From: Nonomuraea rubra
GTDB taxonomy: Bacteria > Actinomycetota > Actinomycetes > Streptosporangiales > Streptosporangiaceae
Assembly (NCBI RefSeq): GCF_014207985.1
Contig: NZ_JACHMI010000001.1
Coordinates: forward strand, 5,191,001-5,255,000
Direction of reading: 5' to 3'
DNA length: 64,000 bases
The notes under the pieces were generated by a model, which was not told the DNA's origin, ran no database searches, and saw only the letters and a list, made by a program, of their open reading frames with translations. The translations under genes were made by a program, and so were the position numbers. Shown here piece by piece: positions 24,169 through 32,911 of the stretch. Position 1 is the stretch's first letter; each line of letters begins with the position of its first letter.

Positions 24169-26943
24169 ATGTCTGCGTGGCCGAAGCTGCTCGCCGTGGT
24201 GTCACTGGTGTTCACCGGTGCCGCGGCGATCGACATCCCACCCGCCGACTACCAGCACGTCCAGCTCGCCCTCGGGCCGTCCGAATTAGGTGAGCCCATG
24301 TCGCTCGCGGTCCTGCCCGACAGGTCCGTGCTGCACACCGCCCGCGACGGCACGGTCCGCCACACCGACCCCTCCGGCGCCACGAAGGTGGCGGGCAAGC
24401 TGGACGTCTACACCCACGACGAGGAGGGGCTGCAGGGCATCGCCGCCGACCCCGGCTTCGCCGCCAACCGCTTCGTCTACCTCTACTACTCGCCCAAGCT
24501 GAGCACCCCGGCCGGCGACGCCCCCGTGACCGGCACCGAGGCCGACTTCGCGCCGTGGAAGGGGCACCTGAACCTGTCGCGCTTCACCCTCAAGGCCGAC
24601 AACACCCTCGACCCGGCCAGCGAGAAGGTCGTGCTGGAGGTGCCCAACGACCGCGGCCAGTGCTGTCACGTGGGCGGGGACATCGACTTCGACGCCGCGG
24701 GCAACCTGTACCTGACCACCGGCGACGACACCAACCCGTTCGAGTCCGGCGGCTACTCCCCGCTCGACGAGCGCACCGGCCGCAACCCGCAGTTCGACGC
24801 GCAGCGCTCCTCGGGCAACACCAACGACCTGCGCGGCAAGCTGCTGCGCATCAAGCCGCAACCCGACGGCGGTTACACCGTCCCGGCGGGCAACCTCTTC
24901 CCGCCCGGCACGGCGGGGACCCGGCCCGAGATCTACGCCATGGGCTTCCGCAACCCGTTCCGGATGTCGGTCGACAAGCAGACCGGCACGGTCTACCTGG
25001 GCGACTACGGCCCCGACGCGGGCGCCGCCGACCCCGGCCGGGGGCCCGGCGGGCAGGTGGAGTTCGACCGCATCACCGCTCCGGGCAACTACGGCTGGCC
25101 GTACTGCACCGGCACCAACACCGCCGCCGAGACGTACAACGAGTACACCTTCCCCAGCGGCCCGTCCGGCGCCAGGTACGACTGCGCGGGCGGCCCGGTG
25201 AACAACTCCTTCCGCAACACCGGCCTGGCCAGGCTGCCCGCCGCCGAGCCGAGCTGGATCAAGTACGGCGACGCCGGCTCGCCCCCGGAGTTCGGCGGCG
25301 GCTCGGAGTCGCCCATGGGCGGCGAGGTCTACCGCTACGACGCCGGCTCCTCCTCGACGGTCAAGTTCCCGCAGTCGCTGGACGGCCGCTACTTCGCCAT
25401 GGAGTTCGGCCGCCAGTGGATCAAAGCGATCGAGGTGGAGAGCGACGGCACGCCCGGCCTGATCGAGGACTTCCCGTGGGACGGCACGCAGATCATCGAC
25501 TCGCAGTTCGGCCCCGACGGCGCCCTGTACGTGCTGGACTACGGCACGGGCGGCGGCAACCAGGCGCTGTACCGGATCGAGTACCTCGGCGGCGCGAACC
25601 GCAACCCCGTCGCCAGGGCCGCCGCGGACAGGACCTCCGGGAAAGCGCCGCTGACCGTGGCCTTCTCCTCCGCCGGCAGCTCCGACCCCGAGGGCGGCGC
25701 GCTCACCCACGCGTGGGACTTCGGCGACGGCACCTCCTCCACCCAGGCGAACCCCACCCACACCTACACGGCCGACGGCACCTTCCGGCCGACCCTGACC
25801 GTACGCGACCCGCAGGGCCTGACCGGCACCGCCAGCCTGGTGATCACCGTCGGCAACACGGCGCCCACCGTGACGTTCACCACCCCGGCCGACGGCCAGA
25901 TCTTCTCCTACGGCCAGGCCGTGCCCTTCCGCGTCACGGTCACCGACCCCGAGGACGGCGCCGTGAACTGCGCGGCCGTCAAGGTGACGTACCTGGTCGG
26001 CCATGACAGCCACACCCACGCCATCACCTCGAAGAACGGCTGCCAGGGGTCGATCACCATCCCGCCCGACGGCGAGCACGACGCGGCGGCCAACCTGTAC
26101 GGCGTCTTCGACGCCGAGTACACCGACCAGGGCGGGCTGACCGGCCACAGCGTCCGCACCCTGCAACCGGCGCACCGCCAGGCCGAGCACTTCGGCGCCC
26201 AGCAGGGCATCCAGATCGCGAACCACGGCGGCGCCGAGGGCGGCGCGACCGTCGGCTTCACCGACAACGGCGACTGGATCTCCTTCGAGCCGTACCTCCT
26301 GGCCGGAGCCACCAGGCTGACCGCCCGGGTCTCCTCCGGCGGCCCCGGCGGGACCATCGAGGTGCGCGCCGGCTCGGCGACCGGGACCCTGCTGGGCACG
26401 CTCGCCGTGGCCGGCACGGGCGGCTGGGACACCTTCACCGACGTCTCGGCCGACCTGAACGGCACCGCCCCTGCCGGCCCGGCCAAGCTGTTCCTCGTCT
26501 TCAAGGGCGTGACGGGCCAGGGCAACCTGCTGGACGTGGACGCCTTCACCTTCGCCACGGGAGCCACGACCGCCGAGGGCGAGTCGTACACCTCCGGCTC
26601 GGGCGTGCAGATCGCCGACCACGCGCCGGCCAGCGGAGGCAGGACGCTCGGGTACGTGGACAACGGCGACTGGGCGGGTTACGCGAACGTCACCACCGCG
26701 GGTGCCACCCGGTTCGCCGCCCGCGTCTCGTCCGGCGGGGTGGGCGGGACGATCCAGGTCCGCTCGGGTTCGGCCACCGGCACCCTGCTCGGCTCGGTCG
26801 CCGTGCCCGTCACGGGCGGCTGGGAGAACTTCCAGATTGTTTCCACCGGGCTGACCGGTTCGGCGACAGGGCCGCTGTTCCTGGTCTTCACTGGAGGCAG
26901 CGGCAACCTCTTCGACCTCGACACGTTCACGATCACCAGGTAG
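24169..26943 (+). CDS. Secreted PQQ-type sugar dehydrogenase with PKD and two CBM6 modules
   Basis: 924 residues. A signal peptide occupies residues 1-20. Residues 25-470 are a six-bladed propeller of the soluble glucose/sorbosone dehydrogenase family (EEGLQGIAADPGFAANRFVY, CCHVGGDIDFDAAGNLYLTT, EIYAMGFRNPFRMSVD, PGNYGWPYC). Residues 475-563 are a PKD domain (WDFGDGTSSTQANPTHTYT). A bacterial Ig-like segment follows, then CBM6 modules at 672-798 and 802-924, each with a DNGDW signature. Such enzymes oxidise sugars with PQQ; here the CBMs point to polymer-bound sugar. It is followed after 6 nt by the ThuA/GH99-like gene, so the pair forms an operon. Activity and cofactor are inferred from family. 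Confidence 0.88.
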   Translation: MSAWPKLLAVVSLVFTGAAAIDIPPADYQHVQLALGPSELGEPMSLAVLPDRSVLHTARDGTVRHTDPSGATKVAGKLDVYTHDEEGLQGIAADPGFAANRFVYLYYSPKLSTPAGDAPVTGTEADFAPWKGHLNLSRFTLKADNTLDPASEKVVLEVPNDRGQCCHVGGDIDFDAAGNLYLTTGDDTNPFESGGYSPLDERTGRNPQFDAQRSSGNTNDLRGKLLRIKPQPDGGYTVPAGNLFPPGTAGTRPEIYAMGFRNPFRMSVDKQTGTVYLGDYGPDAGAADPGRGPGGQVEFDRITAPGNYGWPYCTGTNTAAETYNEYTFPSGPSGARYDCAGGPVNNSFRNTGLARLPAAEPSWIKYGDAGSPPEFGGGSESPMGGEVYRYDAGSSSTVKFPQSLDGRYFAMEFGRQWIKAIEVESDGTPGLIEDFPWDGTQIIDSQFGPDGALYVLDYGTGGGNQALYRIEYLGGANRNPVARAAADRTSGKAPLTVAFSSAGSSDPEGGALTHAWDFGDGTSSTQANPTHTYTADGTFRPTLTVRDPQGLTGTASLVITVGNTAPTVTFTTPADGQIFSYGQAVPFRVTVTDPEDGAVNCAAVKVTYLVGHDSHTHAITSKNGCQGSITIPPDGEHDAAANLYGVFDAEYTDQGGLTGHSVRTLQPAHRQAEHFGAQQGIQIANHGGAEGGATVGFTDNGDWISFEPYLLAGATRLTARVSSGGPGGTIEVRAGSATGTLLGTLAVAGTGGWDTFTDVSADLNGTAPAGPAKLFLVFKGVTGQGNLLDVDAFTFATGATTAEGESYTSGSGVQIADHAPASGGRTLGYVDNGDWAGYANVTTAGATRFAARVSSGGVGGTIQVRSGSATGTLLGSVAVPVTGGWENFQIVSTGLTGSATGPLFLVFTGGSGNLFDLDTFTITR
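26575..26924 (+). repeat. CBM6-encoding direct repeat, copy 1
   Basis: This segment aligns without gaps to 28240-28589 in the next gene, at a constant offset of 1665. Most differences are single third-position changes. It encodes the CBM6 module beginning EGESYTSGSGVQIADHAPAS. The near identity points to recent duplication or gene conversion between neighbours. Confidence 0.9.
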
Positions 26944-26949
26944 GCGGCG

Positions 26950-29544
26950 ATGCTGTCCAAACTCCTGACCCTCGCGCTCGTGGCGGCGAGCCTGACCGCC
27001 GTCCCCGCGGATCCGGCGTACCAGGTGCTGGTCTTCTCCAAGACCGCCGGGTTCCGCCACGACTCCATCCCCGCCGGCGTCCAGGCCATCCGGGACCTCG
27101 GCGCGGCCGGCAACTTCACCGTGACCGCCACCGAGGACGCCGGCGCCTTCACCGACCTGTCCGGATACGAGGCCGTCGTCTTCCTCAACACCACCGGCGA
27201 CGTGCTCGACGACACCCAGCAGGCCGCCTTCCAGGCGTACGTGGACGGGGGCGGCGGCTACGTGGGCGTGCACGCCGCCGCCGACACCGAGTACGGCTGG
27301 CCGTACTACGAGAAGCTGGCCGGCGCGTACTTCAGGAGCCACCCCGCCATCCAGCAGGCCACCGTCCGCACGGAGGACCGCGCCCACCCCGCCACCGCCC
27401 ACCTCGGCCCCGCCTGGACGCGGACGGACGAGTGGTACAACTACCGCGCCAACCCCCGCCCCTCGGTGCACGTGCTGCAGTCGCTGGACGAGGCCACCTA
27501 CAGCGGCGGCGACATGGGCGACCACCCCATCACCTGGTGCCACCCCCAGGGCCAGGGCCGCGCCTTCTACACCGGCCTCGGCCACACCATCGAGTCCTAC
27601 GCCGACCCGGCCTTCCGCAACGTGCTGCTCGGCGGCATCCGTTACGCCGCCGGGGTGGCCAAGGCCGACTGCCGCCCCGAGAACGGCTACACCCCGCTCT
27701 ACAACGGCTCCACCACCGGCTGGTCCCAGGCGGGCCCCGGCAGCTTCGCCAACGCCGACGCCACCCTGACCTCCCAGGGCGGGATGGGCCTGCTCTGGTA
27801 CTCGGCCAGGGAGCTCGGCTCGTACTCGCTGAAGCTGGACTGGCGGGTGACCGGCGACAGCAACTCGGGCGTGTTCGTCGGCTTCCCCGCCTCGGGCGAC
27901 CCGCAGTCGGCCGTGGACAACGGCTACGAGGTGCAGATCGACGCCACCGACACCCCCGACCGCACGACCGGCTCGATCTACGGCTTCAAGGCCGCCGACC
28001 AGGCCGCCCGTGACGCCGCGCTGAACCCGCCCGGCTCCTGGAACACCTACGAGCTGCTGGTGGAGGGCGAACGGCTGCGCGTGTACCTCAACGGCGCGCT
28101 GATCAACGACTTCACCAACACCGACTCCCGGCGCTCACTCCGGCAGGGCCACGTCGGCATCCAGAACCACGGCGCCTCCGACCAGGTCGCCTTCCGCAAC
28201 ATCCGGATCAGGGAACTGGGCGGCGGCAGCATCACCGTCGAGGGCGAGTCGTACACCTCCGGCTCGGGCGTGCAGATCGCCGACCATGCGCCGGCCAGCG
28301 GCGGCAAGACGCTTGGCTACGTGGACAACGGCGACTGGGCGGGCTACGCGAACGTCACCACCGCCGGTGCCACCCGCTTCTCCGCCCGCGTCTCGTCCGG
28401 CGGCGTCGGCGGCACCATCCAGATCCGCTCGGGCTCGGCCACCGGCACCTTGCTCGGCTCGGTGCAGGTGCCCGTCACCGGCGGCTGGGAGAACTTCCAG
28501 ACCGTCTCCACCGCGCTGACCGGTACGGCCACCGGGCCGCTCTTCCTGGTCTTCACCGGCGGCAGCGGCAACCTCTTCGACCTCGACACCATCACCCTGG
28601 ACGGCGGCACGGCTCCGCAGACCTCCGACAAGGTGCACGTCTTCTACTACCCCTGGTACGGCTCCCCGCAGGTCAGCGGCGGCTGGCGGCACTGGCAGCA
28701 GGGCGGGCACAGCCCTCCGGGCGACATCGGCGCCGACTTCTACCCGGCCCTGGGCGCCTACGACTCGGGCGACTTCGCCGGCGCGGTGGCCCAGCACATG
28801 AAGTGGATCAGGCAGTCGGCCGCCGGGGTGCTGGTGCTGAGCTGGTGGGGCCGCGGCAGCTACGAGGACGGCCTGGCCCGCGGCGTCCTGGACGCGGCCG
28901 CCAAGGAGGGGCTCAAGGTGGCCTGGCACCTGGAGCCCTACTCCGGCCGCACCGCCGCCTCCACCGTGGACGACATCCGCTACATCAACCAGACCTACGG
29001 CGCGCACCCGGCCTTCAGCGACGCCTTCTACGTCTTCGAGAGCCTGCGCATCACCGACTGGTCGGCCCTGAGCCAGGTGAACCAGGACAACGTCATCCTG
29101 GCCCAGACCACTGACACCTCCAAGATCGCCCACTTCAACGGCATGTACACCTACGACGCGATCGCCGGCGCCACCGCGCCCGGCTGGCAGCAGGCCGCCG
29201 ATCACGCGCGGCAGCACGGGCTCGTGTGGGCCCCGTCCGTGGGGCCCGGCTACCTCGACGACCGCGCGGTGCCCGGCAACACCACGCCCACCCTCGCCAG
29301 GGACAACGGCGCCACCTACGACAAGGAGTGGTCCAACGCCCTCGCGACGGGGCCCACGTGGGTGTCGATCACGTCGTTCAACGAGTGGCACGAGGGCAGC
29401 GTGATCGAGCCGGCGGTGCCGCGTGACGGCTACCAGAGTTTCGAGGGCGCCTACGGGCGTACGGGTGCCGCGGCGCAGACCGCGTACCTGGACCGGACGG
29501 CGTACTGGGTGGGCCGGTTCGCGGCACCCTCAGAGAGAGCCTGA
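26950..29544 (+). CDS. Secreted four-domain protein: ThuA-like, DUF1080, CBM6, GH99-like
   Basis: 864 residues with a signal peptide (MLSKLLTLALVAASLTAVPA). Residues 24-237 are ThuA-like (LVFSKTAGFRHDSIPAGVQA, GYVGVHAAADTEYGWPYY, PITWCHPQGQGRAFYTGLGH). Residues 246-422 are a 3-keto-disaccharide hydrolase-type DUF1080 concanavalin fold (GFKAADQAARDAALNPPGSW). Residues 428-552 are CBM6. Residues 560-864 are a GH99/GH71-like barrel (HVFYYPWYGSPQVSGGW, SWWGRGSYEDG) with candidate catalytic Glu662 (AWHLEPYSGR) and Glu812/Glu815 (FNEWHEGSVIEP). GH99 enzymes cleave endo-alpha-mannosidic bonds; DUF1080 and ThuA proteins are linked to 3-keto-glycoside cleavage. The order of domains is unusual and complete. 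Confidence 0.88.
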   Translation: MLSKLLTLALVAASLTAVPADPAYQVLVFSKTAGFRHDSIPAGVQAIRDLGAAGNFTVTATEDAGAFTDLSGYEAVVFLNTTGDVLDDTQQAAFQAYVDGGGGYVGVHAAADTEYGWPYYEKLAGAYFRSHPAIQQATVRTEDRAHPATAHLGPAWTRTDEWYNYRANPRPSVHVLQSLDEATYSGGDMGDHPITWCHPQGQGRAFYTGLGHTIESYADPAFRNVLLGGIRYAAGVAKADCRPENGYTPLYNGSTTGWSQAGPGSFANADATLTSQGGMGLLWYSARELGSYSLKLDWRVTGDSNSGVFVGFPASGDPQSAVDNGYEVQIDATDTPDRTTGSIYGFKAADQAARDAALNPPGSWNTYELLVEGERLRVYLNGALINDFTNTDSRRSLRQGHVGIQNHGASDQVAFRNIRIRELGGGSITVEGESYTSGSGVQIADHAPASGGKTLGYVDNGDWAGYANVTTAGATRFSARVSSGGVGGTIQIRSGSATGTLLGSVQVPVTGGWENFQTVSTALTGTATGPLFLVFTGGSGNLFDLDTITLDGGTAPQTSDKVHVFYYPWYGSPQVSGGWRHWQQGGHSPPGDIGADFYPALGAYDSGDFAGAVAQHMKWIRQSAAGVLVLSWWGRGSYEDGLARGVLDAAAKEGLKVAWHLEPYSGRTAASTVDDIRYINQTYGAHPAFSDAFYVFESLRITDWSALSQVNQDNVILAQTTDTSKIAHFNGMYTYDAIAGATAPGWQQAADHARQHGLVWAPSVGPGYLDDRAVPGNTTPTLARDNGATYDKEWSNALATGPTWVSITSFNEWHEGSVIEPAVPRDGYQSFEGAYGRTGAAAQTAYLDRTAYWVGRFAAPSERA
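28240..28589 (+). repeat. CBM6-encoding direct repeat, copy 2
   Basis: Gap-free second copy of the 350-nt CBM6 segment at 26575-26924. Here it separates the DUF1080 and GH99-like domains. The same module in both secreted proteins would target both enzymes to the same polysaccharide. Confidence 0.9.
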
Positions 29545-29559
29545 CTGCACGGACAGTGA

Positions 29560-29600
29560 ACGGCCGGGCACGCGTCGGCATCGACGCCGGGCCCGGCCGT
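29560..29600 (+). terminator. Terminator-like hairpin after the glycan operon
   Basis: ACGGCCGGGC (29560-29569) pairs with GCCCGGCCGT (29591-29600), and an inner CGTCG/CGACG stem closes a GCAT loop. It lies 16 nt after the stop of the four-domain gene and separates it from the cupin gene. No T-tract is present. Confidence 0.65.
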
Positions 29601-29615
29601 CGCGAGACTGGCGGT

Positions 29616-30074
29616 ATGACACCACCATCCGCATCACAGATCCGGACGCCGGCGATCACCACGCCGGACACCCAGCAGACCGTGTCGTTCCTCGGCGAGC
29701 TCTACCACCTGCGCGTCACCGGGGACGAGACCGGCGGCGCGTTCGCGGTCGTGGAGACCACGGGCCGCCGCGGGCACGGCAGCCCGATGCACGTCCACCG
29801 CTCCGCCAGCGAGACGTTCGTCGTGCTCGAAGGCGAGCTGCGGGTGATCGTGGACGGCCGGGAGCACCTGGCCGGCGCGGGCAGCGCCGCCGTGCTGCCC
29901 GCGGGGCGGCCCCACGGGTTCGTGGTGACCAGCGACTCCGCCCGGTACCTGACGCTGCACCACGGCCCGGCCTTCGCCGACTTCCTGGTCGAGGCGAGCG
30001 CCGGCCCTGACCGGCTGGGTGAGATCGCGGCGCGGCACGGGATCGACCTCGTGGGACCACCCCCTCTGCCGTGA
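29616..30074 (+). CDS. Cupin domain protein
   Basis: 152 residues with one cupin_2 barrel. Motif 1 is GSPMHVHRSASETFVVLEGE, with His-x-His and Glu metal ligands; motif 2 is LPAGRPHGFVV. It resembles quercetinase-like or storage-type cupins and the substrate is not assignable. The ATG at 29616 is chosen over the upstream ATG at 29556, because homology starts after MTPPSASQ and the upstream part lies inside the terminator hairpin. It may be transcribed with the previous operon only by readthrough. Confidence 0.82.
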   Translation: MTPPSASQIRTPAITTPDTQQTVSFLGELYHLRVTGDETGGAFAVVETTGRRGHGSPMHVHRSASETFVVLEGELRVIVDGREHLAGAGSAAVLPAGRPHGFVVTSDSARYLTLHHGPAFADFLVEASAGPDRLGEIAARHGIDLVGPPPLP

Positions 30075-30083
30075 ACGCGACTA

Positions 30084-30123
30084 CTTGACGGGCGATAGCA
30101 AGTACTTGCTATCGTCCGTCAAG
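30084..30123. promoter_or_regulatory. 40-bp palindrome ending on the start codon
   Basis: Two 20-nt arms, CTTGACGGGCGATAGCAAGT (30084-30103) and its near-perfect complement (30104-30123), differ at only one position and have no spacer. The last base is the G of the GTG start at 30123. A TTGACG hexamer at 30085-30090 and a TATC-type -10 near 30108-30115 lie inside the palindrome. This places transcription initiation at or next to the GTG, with no room for a Shine-Dalgarno site. Confidence 0.8.
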
Positions 30124-30596
30124 TGACGACGACCGACGAACACGTCGAGCTGGTGGCCGCGCTGGTCCGGCTGCTGGAGACGCGGGTGCTCGACCCCCTG
30201 GAGATCCTGCTGGCCTCCGACGAGCTGCTGGCCCCGATCAAGGACCGGCTGCGCATCGAGGCCGAGGTCTGGGCCGCTCAGCTGCTCGGCCGCGACCAGC
30301 GGCAGGCGGCACTGACCGCCGCCAGGCTGATCGCGGTGCTGTTCCCCGGCGACGGGCCCTTCGACCCGCCCGAGCAGTGGTGGCGCACCCCCCTGGGCCG
30401 CGCCGTGGCCCGGGGCGCCGGACACCCCTCCGCGACGGCCGTCTCCTACTCCACGGCGGGCGCCATGCTCGGCATCACCCGCCAGGGCGTTCACGACCTC
30501 GTCAAACGCGGCAAGCTCGACAAACACCCCGAGGGCGGCGTCACGACCTCCTCCATCCACACCCGGCTCAACCGCCCGAAGGAGAACGCCCCGTGA
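30123..30596 (+). CDS. HTH-containing protein of unknown family, probably leaderless
   Basis: 157 residues. Residues 1-95 are helical and rich in Leu/Ala (VELVAALVRLLETRVLDPLE, VWAAQLLGRDQRQAALTAAR) without a recognised family. Residues 105-150 hold an HTH of the MerR/excisionase-like kind: YSTAGAMLGITRQGVHDLVK then RGKLDKHPEGG and a short wing. It starts at GTG directly after a 40-bp palindrome, which it may bind itself. Its stop overlaps the start of the alpha/beta hydrolase (GTGA), so the two genes form a coupled operon. Function unknown; a regulator of the operon is the best guess. Confidence 0.65.
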   Translation: MTTTDEHVELVAALVRLLETRVLDPLEILLASDELLAPIKDRLRIEAEVWAAQLLGRDQRQAALTAARLIAVLFPGDGPFDPPEQWWRTPLGRAVARGAGHPSATAVSYSTAGAMLGITRQGVHDLVKRGKLDKHPEGGVTTSSIHTRLNRPKENAP

Positions 30597-31459
30597 CCGT
30601 ATCCGACCTCGTCATCGACGACCGCCCGGTCCGCCTGGCCGTCCGCGACCACGGCGGCCACGGCGCCCCCGTCCTGCTGCTCCACGGCCTCGGCGGCACC
30701 CTGCTGCACTGGGACGAGCTCGCGCCCCTGCTGACCGGCTCCCATCGCGTCGTCGCGATGGACCTGCGCGGGCACGGCCTGTCCGGCGACGGGCCGTGGG
30801 AGTGGGAGGCCGTCCTGGACGACGTCCGCGCCGTCGTCGACCACCTCGGCCTCGCCGAGCCCCTCGTGGTCGGCCACTCCCTCGGCGGCATGGTCGCCGT
30901 ACAGTGGGCGCTGCGCCACCCGGACGGGCCCGGCATCGTCAACCTCGACGGCCTGCGCTCGGCCGAGACCGAGCCGCGGCACTACGCCGGCCTCGGCCCC
31001 GGCGACCTCCAGGCGCTGCTCGCGGAGCTGAACTCCGTCTTCGACGCGCAGGCGGCGGCGATGGCGCAGCCGCTGCCGGAAGCGCACGCCGCCATGTACC
31101 CGCAGCGGGCGCTGCTCACCACCGGTGAAGGCGTCTTCGTCCGGCCGAGCGCCGAACTGGCCGGGCAGGTCAGGCACGACCCGTACTTCAAGGACAGCGT
31201 CCCGCAGGTGGCGCGGATCCGCTGCCCCGCCCTGTTCGTGCTGGCCACCCGGAACCTGCCCGGCCTGCCCGGCCGCGTCGGCGAGCTCATGCCGGCGCTG
31301 CGCGCGGGCATCCGCCGCGACCTGCTGCCCCTCCTCGCCGACCGGCCGCACCTGCGCGTCCTGGAGCTGGACGCCAGCCACGCCATGCAGGCCGAACAGC
31401 CGGGCGAGATCGCCCGGGCGGTGCTGGGCTTCCACGCCGAGACCACCGGCCGCTCCTAG
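30593..31459 (+). CDS. Alpha/beta hydrolase
   Basis: 288 residues. Motifs of the alpha/beta-hydrolase fold: HG oxyanion hole LLLHGLGGTLLHW, the strand MDLRGHGLSGDG, nucleophile elbow VVGHSLGGMVAVQ and the catalytic His in LELDASHAMQAEQPGE. It resembles carboxylic ester hydrolases or haloperoxidase-type proteins of secondary metabolism; the substrate is unknown. GTG 30593 overlaps the upstream HTH gene stop by 4 nt. Expression is therefore probably under the 40-bp palindrome. Confidence 0.85.
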   Translation: MTVSDLVIDDRPVRLAVRDHGGHGAPVLLLHGLGGTLLHWDELAPLLTGSHRVVAMDLRGHGLSGDGPWEWEAVLDDVRAVVDHLGLAEPLVVGHSLGGMVAVQWALRHPDGPGIVNLDGLRSAETEPRHYAGLGPGDLQALLAELNSVFDAQAAAMAQPLPEAHAAMYPQRALLTTGEGVFVRPSAELAGQVRHDPYFKDSVPQVARIRCPALFVLATRNLPGLPGRVGELMPALRAGIRRDLLPLLADRPHLRVLELDASHAMQAEQPGEIARAVLGFHAETTGRS

Positions 31460-31579
31460 CCGGCCAAGCGGACCTGCGGAGTCGGCAAGGATCCCGGCTG
31501 GGCATCACCCTCCCGGGCGTGCCGTGGACCTGGCGGGGTAGGCCATCGCCCGGACACGAAGCCCGCGAGAGGGAGCCTC

Positions 31580-32095
31580 ATGGCCACGCGCAACGCCATC
31601 GCGCTGCCCGGAACGATCCTCGGAGTCGGTCTCGGCGGCTTCGTCGACGGCATCCTGCTGCACCAGCTCCTGCAGTGGCACCACATGCTGAGCAGCACCG
31701 ACACCGACAACGCCGGCATCCGGTACTACCCGGTGGACACTGTCCCCGGGCTGCGGATGAACACGGTGTGGGACGGTCTGTTCCACACCTTCACCTGGCT
31801 GGCGGTGCTGATCGGGCTCGGCCTGCTCTACTCCCGCGTCACCGCCTCCCGCGGCCGGCTCTGGCGGTCACGGAACCTCTGGGGCTGGATGCTGGTCGGC
31901 TGGGGCCTGTTCAATCTCGTCGAAGGCGTCATCGATCACCACCTGCTGGGCATCCACCACGTCCGCACCGGCCCCGGCCAGCTCTGGTGGGACCTGGCCT
32001 TCCTGCTCCTCGGCGCGCTGCTGGTGCTCGGCGGCCGGGCGCTGCAGCGGGGCGGCGGGGAGCTCGACCTGTGCCAGGGCGACCAGCGGACATGA
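31580..32095 (+). CDS. DUF2243 membrane protein
   Basis: 171 residues with four predicted membrane segments. DUF2243 hallmarks: GGFVDGILLHQLLQWHHMLS near the start and NLVEGVIDHHLLGIHHVR near the middle, where conserved His residues may bind heme or metal. DUF2243 genes are commonly encoded next to CtaG-like cytochrome c oxidase assembly proteins, as here (ATGA overlap). The ATG at 31580 follows GAGGGAG. The exact role is unknown; involvement in copper or heme handling at the membrane is inferred from context. Confidence 0.87.
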   Translation: MATRNAIALPGTILGVGLGGFVDGILLHQLLQWHHMLSSTDTDNAGIRYYPVDTVPGLRMNTVWDGLFHTFTWLAVLIGLGLLYSRVTASRGRLWRSRNLWGWMLVGWGLFNLVEGVIDHHLLGIHHVRTGPGQLWWDLAFLLLGALLVLGGRALQRGGGELDLCQGDQRT

Positions 32096-32877
32096 CGGGC
32101 CACCACGCTCACCTGGGCGCGGTGCCGCCTGCCCTGCCGCTCCTCGCCCTGGCCCTGGCGGGCTACCTGACGCTGGCAGTCCGCGCCGGCTCCTGGAAGG
32201 GGTGGCGCCCGGCGATGTTCGCCGGCGGGCTCGCGCTCGTGGCGGCGGCCGTGACCGGGCCGATCGCCGCCTGGGCCGCGACCGACTTCCGCGGCCACAT
32301 GGTGCAGCACCTGCTCATCGGCATGCTGGCGCCGCTCGGCCTGGTGCTCGGCGCGCCGATGACGATGCTGCTGCGCTCCCTGCCCGCCGTCCACGCCCGC
32401 CGCCTGGCCCGGCTGCTGCGCGGCCGTGCCGCGCACGCCGTCGCCAACCCGGTCACCGCGCTGGTGCTGAGCACGGGCGGCATGATCGTCCTGTACTGCA
32501 CGCCGCTCTACCGGCACGCCACGGCGAACGGCTGGCTGCATGAGGTCGTGCACGTGCACTTCCTGCTGTCGGGCTGCCTGTTCGCCTGGGTGATCGCCGG
32601 GCCCGACCCGGCCCCGCGCCGCCCCTCCGTGGTGGCCCGGCTGGCGGTGCTGGGGGTGGCGATCGCCGCGCACAGCGGGCTGTCCCAGCTCATGTACGCC
32701 GGCCTCGCCGTGGACCTGCCCGTGCCCGGGGAGCAGCGGCGCGGCGCCGCCGAGATCATGTACTACGGCGGCGACCTCGCCGAGCTGCTCCTGGCCCTCG
32801 CCCTGGTCGCCACCTGGCGCCCCCACCCAGCGGCGCGGCGGCGGGTGACCAGGGCCACAGCAGGTCACAGCGCCTGA
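32092..32877 (+). CDS. CtaG-like cytochrome c oxidase assembly membrane protein
   Basis: 261 residues with seven membrane segments. The caa3_CtaG pattern is seen in FRGHMVQHLLIGMLAPLGLV, LGAPMTMLLRSLP, HEVVHVHFLLSGCLFAWVI and MYYGGDLAELLLALAL, with conserved His residues. These proteins are required for CuA/heme-copper oxidase assembly in Bacillus and relatives. The start ATG 32092 overlaps the DUF2243 stop (ATGA). ctaD is 24 kb away, so coordinated action with it is possible but not shown. Confidence 0.87.
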   Translation: MTGHHAHLGAVPPALPLLALALAGYLTLAVRAGSWKGWRPAMFAGGLALVAAAVTGPIAAWAATDFRGHMVQHLLIGMLAPLGLVLGAPMTMLLRSLPAVHARRLARLLRGRAAHAVANPVTALVLSTGGMIVLYCTPLYRHATANGWLHEVVHVHFLLSGCLFAWVIAGPDPAPRRPSVVARLAVLGVAIAAHSGLSQLMYAGLAVDLPVPGEQRRGAAEIMYYGGDLAELLLALALVATWRPHPAARRRVTRATAGHSA

Positions 32878-32911
32878 CCCGGGCCCGCCACCCCTCACCA
32901 CGGCGGCGACC

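Noticed and set aside
24286..27585. Very long minus-strand open frame (about 1100 codons) opposite the two secreted glycan proteins
   Set aside because: It is an antisense frame of high-GC coding DNA, rich in Gly/Val/Arg/Ala, without domains or ribosome binding site; the plus-strand proteins show full domain structure.
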